NCBI RefSeq assembly: GCF_019393635.1
Contig: NC_057866.1
Span: 123,689,897-123,753,896 of the forward strand
Direction: 5' to 3'
Origin: Dromiciops gliroides
Lineage: Eukaryota > Chordata > Mammalia > Microbiotheria > Microbiotheriidae
DNA: 64,000 bases
Made by a program: the position numbers and the translations under genes. Each line of letters opens with the position of its first letter. Positions within the stretch are counted from its first letter, which is position 1. The notes under the pieces were generated by a model. That model saw only the letters and a list, made by a program, of their open reading frames with translations, did no database searches and was not told the DNA's origin. This document shows, one piece after another, positions 42,125 through 53,000 of this stretch.

Positions 42125-44120
42125 ACACATGGTACTCAGTCCTGAAGATAGAATAGAAAGACCTCCTTAAGGAACTTATTTTCTTCCTGGGGAAATGCAA
42201 TAAATTCACAGGTAAAGTTAATACACAATAGATACACGATAAGTAAAAGGTGATTTTGGGCAGAAGCACTAAAAAAATGGAGAATCAGAAGAGGCCCTTT
42301 ATAGGATTGAACTTGATTTGAGGCCTTAAAGGAACCTAGGGTTTACTCAAGGTGGGGGTGAGGAGAGAGCATTCTAGGCTTGACAGACAATAGTCTGGGC
42401 AAAGGTAAAGGAAGTGGAAGATGGAAGTAGGGATGGTGATTAGAATGACTGGCATGGAGAGTGTGTGTGTGTGTGTGATCAGTCTGGAAAGTTTAAGCAG
42501 GGGTTCTTCACCTGAGTCTGTGGCTAGATTTCAGGTGGGGATGGAGGTAGGAAAATCTGTGAACTCGAGTGGGAAAGAATGACATCCTTATTATAACTTC
42601 TAACTGAAATCTGGCATTTCATCAATTATGATTTTTTAAAAACCCCATTAGTCTGAGGAGTCTGTTTATAAGCTTGTCCAGAGGGCCCGTGACGCACAAA
42701 AAGGCTAAGAACCCTGGATTAGGAGCCAGATTGTGAAAGCCTCCAAAAGCTGAACATGAGAGTTTATCCTGAGGTTTTTACACCAGGAAGTGGTATAACG
42801 TGCTGTGCTTTAGGAACATCACTCTGGTCGCTGTGTGGGGGCTGGGCAGGGGAGGGGAGACACTTGAGGCTGGGAGATCAATTAGGAGGCTACGAAGCCA
42901 TCTAGGCAAGGACCTAAACTAGGTTAGTGGCTCTTTGAGTGGAGAGGAGGGATGGACGGCTGATTTATGAGCAGGCGGAACAAGACCCAGTAATGGATTG
43001 GATAGGGGGTCAGAGTGACAGTGAAGTTCCTTAGGCTGCAAACCTGGGGTGACTGGAAGACTGGTGAATCTTTAAGTTAGGAGGAGGGCTTGGTTTATGG
43101 AGAGAAATAATGAGTTTGGTTGTGGACATGTTGAGTTTAAAATGCCTATGGGGCAACCAGGTGGAGATGCCCAGTGGGCAGACAGAGGTGTGGTTCAAGA
43201 GGTGAAGACTGATAGGCAGACTGGGATTCATCTCCATAGAAATAATATCAGAATTCATGGAAGTTGATGAGATCACTGAAGGAGAATATAAAAAAAAAAT
43301 CTGCCAATGATTTGCCCTTGTAAAGGAGACAGAGATAGGCAGAGAGAGAACCGTGGCAGATACATTTCACAAAAACCCTAGAGAGGAGATAGTATCTATC
43401 AGGAAGGACAAGTGTTCAACGTTACACAGAGATCAAGAAGAACTGGATTTTGTACCAAAGAGAGCAGTAGTGATATCGGGTAGAGTAGTTTCTGTAATGT
43501 GATGAGGAAGGACACCACATCACAAGGGGTTGAGATAGGAGGAGAGATGAGAAAGTAGAGGAAAGAGGGATAAATAACTGCCAGGGGTGTTAGACTGTTG
43601 GAAGGAGGAGAGCTTTAACTTAAGGAGATGGATAGGGTGAAGTGAAGGTTTTGGGGCGAGTTTGAGGGAGATATAGGCGTGTTTGTAGGCATCAGGAAAG
43701 TAGCCACTGTATGAAAATTTGATAATTATGGGGGAGAGGAGCTCGATTGAAGAGAGATTTTTCCAGAGGGACATAAGCAGGGAATTGGATCAAGGCAAAA
43801 GCTGAGGGGCTGCCATTGGCCTGAATTTTCCAATAAAATATGAGACAAGAACCTTCTCTGAGAGCGAGGATGCAAGGGGTGTTAGAAAAGACTGAAAAGA
43901 GAACAAAGGTTTGGAAACAGGCACTGGGGCGGATGAATAAAAGGGCTGACACGTAGCATTAAGGGCCCCAGTGAAATTTGGATAACAGCCTTTTGGGAAT
44001 GGCAAAATTGGGTAACATAAATAATCCCTAGTTGGCACAGTTGTGGACTTCTTCCAGAGTCATCCAGCAGCTCTTGAGTGAGAGAGAAAAAGGCAGATGT
44101 GGGTGATGACAAACCAAGGG
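42125..44120 (-). repeat. Long L2 LINE segment
   Basis: About 2 kb of antisense L2 including the body upstream of the 3' end: 'ccttaaggaacttattttc', 'cagattgtgaaagcctcc', 'atcactctggtcgctgtgtgg', 'ggtgactggaagactgg', 'gttgtggacatgttgagttt', 'atgcccagtgggcagacag', 'gataattatgggggagag'. It is the longest old repeat in the window and is not broken by SINEs. Confidence 0.7.
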
Positions 44121-45305
44121 GATGATCATCCTTGGTGAAGCAGTCTGTTCCCCTCAGGACGGGTTGTCATCATTTGATCAATATGGTTGTTATTTAATGT
44201 AGTGTGACTTCTTGGATGGTATTGTTGGCCTTGGGCTGGGGTGAAGAGGACCTAGGCTCAGGCTGTGACTCACTGAAGCAGCTCCCCAGGACTTCCCTAC
44301 ATCCTGAGAAATCGGCTCAGGTCCTGAAGAAGAGGAGCTCCCCACTTGAATTTGAAAAGCAACCCTGATAGTACTAATGGAATCAGATACAATCCTAATG
44401 CTCTGCACTCACGTTTTGTGTAAGGCAAAGTTCATAACGGGCGCTTCGATTTGAACTGAAAACAGCAGGCTGCAGGGGAGGGGGGCTTCTGCAAACTGTA
44501 GGGACAGGCCAGGCTGTGGCCTTGTACAGAAGTCAGCTCGCTACTTCCTCCCTGATTTCCAGGGAAGAGCTACCTCTCATAGACACCATCACTGCTAGAC
44601 ACACACACAGGAAGAACGTGAGCATGGGAATATTAAGTGAGGAGGTGCACAAAGGGTTTAAATTGTTATAATGTCGCAGTGGCACTCATTACATAAGCAC
44701 CACTCTGCGTAGTGACCTGCTCCTGGCACCTTGGGGAGCGCCCCTATTAATGCTTTCTACTCTTACTAGCCTATTCAGGCTGATCTGCGAAGGGGTGACA
44801 CTGCTGACGGCCATCGGATGCAAATCCAAGGAATGCGCAGCAATCTTAACTTCTTTCACCAAAACAATTAGCAATGACTTCAAGCTTCTTGCTTTGGTTT
44901 GGGATGACTCACCAGCCTCCTGCCTATCCCCGGAAGAAAAAGGCTTCTTACCTTCGCAAATTCTTGTCTTCTAGCTCCCTCCCCACCCCACTCACTCTCT
45001 TGCCTCCCAGCCCCGGGGAGTTTACTTGTCTCCACCTGTAACAGACTTAGGCCGGCCCACACTCGGAGGTCAGTTCTGGCTTTAGGCAGGAAGCACAGAA
45101 GGGGCCCTTGCTTGAGGAAGCAGTTGGCATGTTATCAACTTCCATTCTTAATGCTGGCGTCCTATGCCTATTATTACCCAGTCTTTTGCTCTCGCTTCTC
45201 TCTCCCTGCCTAGGTAAGCTCCCCTCTTGCTGTCTACTCCATCTGCTGATTCTCCGCCTCCTCCCCTTCCCACTCTCGGTGCCTGCCCTCTGTTAGCACT
45301 GGTGT
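44121..45305. other. Unique intergenic DNA; octamer motif
   Basis: No exon recognised. One perfect octamer atgcaaat (44818-44825) lies in a GC-balanced, repeat-free block of about 900 bp. That may mean constraint, but is not evidence of function. Confidence 0.45.
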
Positions 45306-45309
45306 CAGA

Positions 45310-45490
45310 TGAGGCACTGGACTGGGAGAAGGCAGCATTGTTGTGGCACTAGAAGACTTAGTTTCAAACCCTGGCTCTGCTAATGACCACCTTTGTGACT
45401 TAGGGCAAGTCATTTACCTTTCTGAGTCTCAGTTTCTTTGTCTTAAAAACAAAAAGGTTGAGCCACTCGATCTCTGAAATCCCTTGCTCT
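45310..45490 (+). repeat. MIR CORE-SINE
   Basis: Sense: gcaagtcatttacctttctgagtctcagtttc, then gagccactcgatctctgaaatccc. Confidence 0.75.
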
Positions 45491-45759
45491 TTCACTGGCA
45501 TTCATGCTTAGTTCCCTTCTCGACTGCCGGGCTGTGCTTGGCACCCTGGGATAGGTGCTGATAATCAACATTATGACGTAGTATGATAATACATGCACAA
45601 ATGCATACACAGAACACTTTGTAATTAATCCTATAGCCAGCATATTTACCTTCGAGGTTTCTTGTAAGGAAGGCATTTTGTAAATCTTAAGGAATCATAC
45701 AAATATAAGTGATTATTCTATAAATGGAAGCTATTGACATAAGCATGTTTGAGGGTTTT

Positions 45760-45890
45760 TTTTGTTAGCTTGTAAACTCCTTGACAGAAGCCACTATATA
45801 CATATAAATATAATATATATATATAATATATATTTACATATTTGTATTCTCAATGCCTTACAAGTAGTAAGTGCTAGGTAGATGTTTGTA
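45760..45890 (+). repeat. L2 3' end expanded by an AT microsatellite
   Basis: agcttgtaaactccttgacag, an interrupted (TA)n run (45,799-45,840), then gtattctcaatgccttac and tagtaagtgctagg. Confidence 0.65.
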
Positions 45891-45990
45891 TTCCTACTAT
45901 GTGTGACACTGTACTATTCCACTTGGGGTTCTCAAATCTTAAAGTTCCTGAGGACTCCTCAATTGGATTTTTTTTAAAAAGATGTAAGTT

Positions 45991-46134
45991 GGGGGCAGCT
46001 AGGTGGCGTAGTGTTTAGAGCACTGGCTCTGGATTCAGGAGTACCTGAGTTCAAATCCGGCCTCAATACTTAACACTTACTAGCTGTGTGACCCTGGGCA
46101 AGTCACTTAACCCCAATTGCCTCACCAAAAAAAA
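45991..46134 (+). repeat. WSINE1-type SINE with perfect 15-bp TSD
   Basis: Sense copy. The TSD aaaaagatgtaagtt is at 45976-45990 and 46135-46149. Confidence 0.94.
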
Positions 46135-46149
46135 AAAAAGATGTAAGTT

Positions 46150-47159
46150 ATATCTCTTGTTATTTACCATATTAGAAATTCAAACATCTTAGTATTATTG
46201 TGAATGTAGTTTTGACCTCACGGATCCCCAAAAGGGTCCTGGGAGACCTTCAGGGGTCCCTCAATCAACACTTTGAATACTGCTGCACTAAACAATACCA
46301 AGGATTGTTCTTCCTTTTCCCTCTTCTTATTCTCCTGGTGGAAATTCCTAACCTAGTCTCCAGTGTCCCCCTTTCACCCAAGAAATTTTCATGAGGACCC
46401 TGGTATATAAAATAGGTATATATAATCCTTTTAGTGTTGCCAAATTTTTCTCAACCCCCACATTCAGTGACTTGATCCCATGTAGAGTTGCGACCAGTTT
46501 AAGAAGCTGGGTCCTGTAGTATTTTTACTCCTCCTACTTCACTCTCCTCCTTCATAGAATGGCAGCTATTTTTATCCTTAAGCCTTTGCTTCTCTTCTGA
46601 GTCATGTAGCAGTTATCATTTCAAGTGTCTACACAAAGAACAAAGCCTAGGGAAGTCAGTGACTTGTCCAACATCACATGATGACTCAATGCTAAAGCCA
46701 GAAAGAGATACTCTGCTCCATTTTGTGTTACCTCCTCTCTAGATCTCCATTTTATTTTATTTTATTTTTTTAGATCTCCATTTTATGACCCATTCCCCTT
46801 TTCCATTTGGGTCCCCAATCCTACTGACATTTAGTCTTGCTCTTGCTCTCCTTCAGAGGTGAGGTGGAAGATGGAAAATGAGGATGATACAGTCCCTGAC
46901 CTCTTGAAGCTTAACATCTAATAGGAGGGTAAGACAAAAGCACAGACAACCTCAATATATGCTATTACATGAGGGAGGTGTGAGGGGAAATGCCAGGGAG
47001 AAAGGCAGCATCACTTCTTTCATAGAGAACCTTGAATGCTTTTTCTGTTAACTTCTGAATAGAAACTCACCTAATGCTAAGCAGGCTCTTGATGAGAAAA
47101 TGTGGGACTGTTATTGGCTTTTTCCCAGAAAGATTACCTTCTCTTGAATTATATAAACA
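46150..47159. other. Intergenic DNA, no gene seen
   Basis: Possible L2/MIR debris, for example 46,600-46,750 (gaacaaagcctagggaagtc ... gccagaaagagatactctg). No gene is visible. Confidence 0.45.
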
Positions 47160-47515
47160 CAACACAGTATCCACTATATATGTCCTATGTGTGTATGTAC
47201 ATATACACACAAATATATTTATATGTGTATATACACCTATATACACACGTACACAGCAGCCCTTGGGTCACAGTAACCTTCTTCAAGTCAATTCAACAAG
47301 CATTTATTAAGCCCCATACTCCGTACTAGGCACTATGCTAAGCATAAAAAGGCAAAAAGATAGCTCCTGCCCTCAAGGAGCTTACAGTCTAAATGGGGGA
47401 GACTAAATGAAAGCTGTTATGGACAAACTATATATATATATACATATCTCACATACACACATATGTATATACGTGTATACATACATGTATTTATGTGTGT
47501 ATATGTATCTATGAG
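47160..47515. repeat. Compound TA/CA simple repeats around an L2 tail
   Basis: Interrupted ta/ca/tg units at 47,170-47,255 and 47,424-47,510. Between them lies the antisense L2 terminus (tcaacaagcatttattaagc). Confidence 0.8.
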
Positions 47516-48005
47516 ATAAACTGGAAATAACTAGCAGAGGGAAGGCCCTAGCATTAAGGGAGACTGGGAAAGCCTTCTCCTGGAAGGTGGGATTTTCCCT
47601 TCCAGTTGAAGGAAGCCAGGGAAGTCAAGGGTGGAGAGGAGGAAGGAGAGTATTGCAGGCATGGGGACAGCTTGTGAAAAGGCACCACAGGCTGAGATGG
47701 GCATGTCTCGTGTGAGGAGAGGCTGGGAGCCCCGGGTCACTGGATCACACAGTATGAGGAAGGTCTAAGGGGGTCTAAAAAGAGTTAGAGAGGTGGGAGG
47801 GGGCACATTATGGAGGGTTTAAAGAGCCAAATGGAGGGATTCCGATTTGACCTGGGAGGTGACAGGGAGCCACTGGGGGCCAAAGCGGGGAGTGAGTGGG
47901 ATGGGCCGGTGTGCCCAGCTTCAGGCAGGCTGACCGGCAGCAGGCATGTGCCCCAGTCCGGGTGTTAAGGTGAGGGGGCCTGGACCAGGGGGTGGTGCTG
48001 ACTCT
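47285..48005 (-). repeat. L2 LINE 3' region
   Basis: Antisense: aacaagcatttattaagccc, 'gccctcaaggagcttacag', 'agactgggaaagccttctcc', 'aggcatggggacagcttg', 'gacagggagccactggggg'. Confidence 0.78.
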
Positions 48006-48277
48006 AATTCTGCACCCACCTGACCCCATCTTTCTCCCTTTAATTCAATGCTGCTGCACACTCATTTTCAAACCACTACTACAAGAATGAAGACCTTTGG
48101 CTCCCCTCAAGATTCAACACTTGCCTTTCTGGTTCCTCCCACAAGACCTTAGCTCTCCCTCCTCAAATGTGGTTTTTTTTCCCTCAACAGAGGTTACGTT
48201 CCTTGAGAGCAGCAGCTGCATTTCTTAAGTCTTTGACCAAAGGCCTAGGGCATAGGAGGTACTTACATCTTCCACAG

Positions 48278-48515
48278 GAAGCTAGGTAGCAAAGGAGAGA
48301 GTCGGTTTAAATTTAGACCTGAGTTTAAATCTAGCCTCTGACTCTTACTATTTTTGAGACCCTAGGCAAGTCACTTAACCTCTGCCTCAGTTTCTTCAAC
48401 TGTAAAGCATGGGTAGTGACAGCTCCCAGAGTTGTTGTAAGGCTCAAATGAGATCATATTTGTAAACAATGCCTAGCACATAGAAGGTACTTAATAAATG
48501 CCTGGTTCCTTCCTT
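48278..48515 (+). repeat. MIR CORE-SINE
   Basis: Near full-length sense MIR: gaccctaggcaagtcacttaacctctgcctcag, 'agagttgttgtaaggctcaaatgagatc', 'gcctagcacatagaaggtac'. Confidence 0.8.
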
Positions 48516-48539
48516 AATAAATGCTGGTTAAATTGAAGT

Positions 48540-48900
48540 GATTTGAATCGAAAAATGGTGGCACTTCAAAGGCAAAACCCAAATAGTTCCTGCCCTCAAG
48601 AAGGTGCCATTCTTTGGATGGGATACAACCGCAAGCCTGGAACTGGATAGCACAAGATGGGAAATGAGAAGGCCCCTGTCTGTGGAGGCTCCTTGTCCAG
48701 ACCTTGACTTCCCCACCGAGCAGTGCCAGTATACACCCTTGGAAGATTCCCAAACACAAGCCAATGACCTGCTCAGGAACCAGTGAGAAAACAGCTGGTA
48801 GTGGAAGACCCGGCTATACTGCTTGTCCAGTGATTCCCCAGGTGCCAGAGTTTTCCCTGCAATGAAGATATGTAACCAATAAAAGCTTCAGCCATGCTTG
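48540..48900 (+). other. Possible + strand terminal exon or decayed repeat
   Basis: A short unique block ends in a textbook 3' end on the + strand: AATAAA at 48878-48883 followed by g/t-rich gggagcgtgttgggttt. It has a 60-codon frame (48,604-48,786) with no known relative. No upstream exon is identified, so a non-coding transcript or chance are equally possible. Confidence 0.3.
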
Positions 48901-48928
48901 GGAGCGTGTTGGGTTTCATTTTATTGGT
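48875..48928. terminator. Inverted repeat with mirrored poly(A) signals
   Basis: accaataaaa at 48875-48884 and its exact reverse complement ttttattggt at 48919-48928 put one AATAAA on each strand. The minus-strand signal (48920-48925) is the first downstream of the SCFD2 stop, so it is the likely SCFD2 poly(A) signal. Confidence 0.65.
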
Positions 48929-50006
48929 AAGACTGGTACATCAATTCACAACAGGTATTGTTTCCAGCTTTATCAACTAGTGCAAACATCTTTTGTGGCT
49001 AGCAGAGGTTTTCCCATCAATGGTGGAATTCAAATCAGAGGGTGTTTTTTCCATCTACAATCATGTCTGGTCCCGATGGCCATTTGTATTTTAGAGCTCT
49101 TACATACCCCTACCTCATCCACTGGTTTGATTCTCAGCTTCTGATCAGGGAAAAGTTAGACTTCCGAAGCAGAAGCTTTACATTTCCATGCAGATTAGAA
49201 TTAGCAAAGGTCAGGCAGACAGAACTTCAAAGGGGCTAAAGCATATGCCCGTTGGGACCAATTATTTTTCTCACTCAGCCTTCCTTGAGCAGGGAGGAAA
49301 GCTTAACTGGAGGAGGTGGGATTCAAATCTCTAACCCTGTCTCTAGCTTTCTGAATTGCCCTCCCAGTGTGGAGCAGTGCTCTGCTCCTCCAGGATGAGC
49401 CAAGAGACTTTAGGAGGACAAGCTGACTTAATGCTGTACTCCTCTAGCTAGAACACAATAGCTCTGCTTGCTAACCCACAACACCCTTTTCTCCCAGTGT
49501 CATACTTAAGGGGAAAAATGGTCCCCAATCTCTCTTGACAATGGTTTCTGTTTTGTTATAGCGCTTTTGCATCTAAAACAAAAACAAACCTGGCCTTCTC
49601 CCTTTCTCAAAGCGGCCACAGCAGCTTAAGCCATTGGCAGCACTGACCAGCTGCAAATAAGAAAAAAGTATAAAATAGGTTTGCCAACCAGTATTTTCTT
49701 AGGATGAACGAGCTGGCGAGGCTAAGACACAGAGAACAAAAATACACTGGGAAATATCACTAATCAGGTGGGAGCGGATCGGAGTGACAGCTTGCCAATC
49801 CTTCAGAACAGAAAAAGGGTCCAAAGAAAAGTACATAACACCCCCCCAGCTCCCCCAGCTTATCAGCGCCTTCAGGCAGAATTCAATTATACCTACAATT
49901 AGTAACAGGGCAACTCAGTTTGGCCGCATATCTCAACTGGTGACAGACTATAGTACAGGTATTTCCAGCCTGGTAAAGTCTTATCTTCTTAGCAGATGTA
50001 TCTGGC
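48900..50006 (-). other. SCFD2: Likely SCFD2 3' UTR
   Basis: About 1.1 kb between the SCFD2 stop and the minus-strand AATAAA at 48,920. I see no interspersed repeats in it. The cleavage site is an estimate. Confidence 0.6.
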
Positions 50007-50099
50007 TCAGATGCCAATGTCTGGATGAAGTCGATCTGTTGCAAATAACAGCTCTGGAATGTTAAATGGTTTCAGGAGTCGCGTGGACAGCACAATTAC
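50007..50099 (-). CDS. SCFD2: SCFD2 terminal coding exon
   Basis: Minus strand, acceptor ctgttcttag, then VIVLSTRLLKPFNIPELLFA, TDRLHPDIGI and TGA at 50007-50009. It joins in phase to the exon at 63,396-63,515. It is too short to stand out as an open frame and was found by matching the known C terminus. Confidence 0.95.
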   Translation of the reverse strand, partial: VIVLSTRLLKPFNIPELLFATDRLHPDIGI

Positions 50100-53000
50100 C
50101 TAAGAACAGGAGCGGGGAAACACCACATACAATTAGGAGAAAGAAATTGAATCTTGACTTACCCATGATGAAAGAAATGAAAAGGGTACAGATTGTTTTT
50201 TTTTAAAGGACTGGGGTTCAAGGGGAGATGGACCCCATTTTCCAGTTTCAAGAATGGAATGCAATGCAATTTAAGATTTTCTGAGCTTTGTGGCTTAGGG
50301 GAGATTGATCGAGGGTTACCATGTACCCCACCCCAGAACCTATGCTCATGTCTACCCACCCTGGGTTATTCTTTGGACACTGCTGATTTCTGGTCTCCAC
50401 TGCTGTTGATAGCAGTTCTGGCTAAGAATTTGGTCATCAAGTGGTTTAGGCATTTGTTCCTGCTTCAGTTAGAATTTCTGCTTCATCCTTATGCTATCCC
50501 CTGGTTCCTCAAAGGAACACAAGCATGGGATACCTCCAGAGATGAATAAGCTGATACCTGTAGCACAGTCTCATGCATCATTTTCAAGCATATTCTGGCC
50601 TGGGGTCCTGATACCCTGTCAATGAGGAGCCTGGCCTAGGAGGAGTGATGCTCCGGTCCCTAGCTCTGACACTTACTAGCTGTGTGACCCCTGGGCAAAG
50701 CCATTTAAACCCTCATTGCCCCATAAAAAATAATCAATATGGTGTCATCCTTGCTATCTTTGGGGGTGGGGGGAGAGGATGGACAAGTCCTTCTGGACTT
50801 TTTTCTTTTAAGGAATAACGTCCCAGTTCAAAGACAACACTTCTCAAATTATAACTCACATAATCTCACTATCAACAAAGCCTGCTGAGCTTGTGGCCAC
50901 AGGTGTGAGGTTCTGTAAAGACAGCAAATTCCAGAGTGTTTCTGGCTTCCAGAATTTAAAATCTAGAACATAATATTAATCCTAAGAACTCTGTGCAACT
51001 CTCCCCATTAATAAAAGAATTTGTCATTCACTGTGGCCCTAGAAGTTACTGTTGTTGTTGAGTCATTTTCAGTCATGTCTGACTCTTCATGACCCCATTT
51101 TGGGTTTTCTTGGCAAAGACACTGGAGTGATTTGCCATGTCTTTCTTCAGCTCATTTGACAAATGAGGAAACCGAGGCAAACAGGGTTAAGTGACTTGCC
51201 CAGGGTCATACAGCTGGTGTCTGAGACCAGTTTTGAACTCAGGAAGATGAGTCTTCCTGACTCCAGGCCTAGCACTCTATCCACTACGCCTCCTAGTTCA
51301 CCCTATTGTAACTCTAAGTGACTAGCCATGGTATCTCTCACTGACAGACTTCTTAGCCATTTTGGTCCCAAAGGAAGAGGAGCTGGTCCCTCTATGATTA
51401 CTGGTAGGCCAGACAGAATGGCAAAATCACAGAATCATAAACTTTTTTTGGGGGGGGGCAGGGCAATGGGGGTTAAGTGACTTGCCCAGGGTCACATAGC
51501 TACTAAGTGTCAAGTGTCTGAGGCTGGATTTGAACTCAGGTACTCCTGAATCCAGGGCCGGTGCTTTATCCACTGCACCACCTAGCCACCCCCAGAATCA
51601 TAAACCATTGGTGATCCACTATTCCATCCTCTCCCTATCCCCAGTTTTACAGATGAGAAAATCAAGGTCTAGGGAAGTGAAATAACTTGTCCTTAGTCAT
51701 GCAGCCTATTAGTGTCAGAGCTAGGTCTCAGTCCAGGGTCATTTCTATTCCACAGAGGCGGCAAATATGTGGCTTGCAACACTCCAAGTACACCTGAACC
51801 AGATTAAAATATAATTGAGAAATATTTAGCAAAATAAATAAAAATATGATAAAATACAGATTGTGTTAATATGTGGTTTTTTACATCAATAGGCAGCCCA
51901 CGGGTTTAATGGCTCTTCCTTCTCAGTTGGACACCTTCTATCTCAGTTGGACAATATACTGCCTATAACATGTTGGTGGAAGCTTCTACTACACTGGCAG
52001 CTTTAGAAGAGGTGACGTTTAGGGAGGGAAGGAAAGAAAAGGCTAGACGGGGCTCAACATAGGGACAGTGAGCAAAAACCAAAATTCACTTCTGTCAGTC
52101 TGCATACTGTTTTTGCCCACAGCTGATGGAGAATGTCAGCCACATGTACAATATACTCAGCTAGAACAGCCAGCCAAGTTTCACCCAATAGTTTGAAGCA
52201 CTTTTAGGCTTTGAGAATGTCAGTTCAGAAAACAGATGGAAAGGAAAAGGAAGGGAGGGGAAAGTGACTGAACATTTAGTTGAAACTTCATGAGCATCAT
52301 GTAGTTTAGGAGGGGAAAAAGGCATGCCTGGGATGAAGCATTGAAACCTTTCCATTCCAAGAATCTATACCTTGTGGTCTACACCGAACCAGATAATGCA
52401 AGAGGCTCTTTAGCCTTGCACAACTAAGCTTGCCGGGTCTCTCCCCAGCAAGGCAGAGAATTCTCCCTTTTCTAACTTGTGGCCATGAGGCAGGAGCCTG
52501 GTGATCAGAAGAGCAGCCCTTTTCTCTTCATCTAGTCCAACCTCTTCATTTTCTAGATAAGAGAAAACAGAAGGGGCAAAGGATGACTCAGAGCCAGGTC
52601 TTTGAACTCTTAGTCCAATGTTCTTTTCACTAAATGGGCCTCCTCACACATAGGAAACTGATGACTTCGTGTCCTTGAGTTATACCCAAGGAAATTGTTG
52701 GTGGAAATCTGCTGCTGACTGATAGAGATAGTACCTCCTCTTCTCCCTCTCCTTCTTTTTCCTTCCCTTTTTGTTCTCTATAATCTCTGCCTTAAAGGGT
52801 CTGATTAGTGGGAACCCAGGTCACTGATAGTATTCAAGGCTAAAGACCTCCCATGAGGAGGCTGCATGGTATAGTGGAAAGACACAGATATGGTGTCAGA
52901 GATCTGGGCTTGTTGGACTCCATCTTTGCCATTTCCTAGCTGTGTGCAAAGCCTCAGTTTCTTCATCTGTAAGCTGGGTATAGTGGTCCATTACATGATC

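Noticed and set aside
48604-48786. 60-codon frame as a small protein gene
   Set aside because: No homology, no upstream exon or promoter; only the poly(A) signal is suggestive, so it is kept as a possible transcript end, not a CDS.
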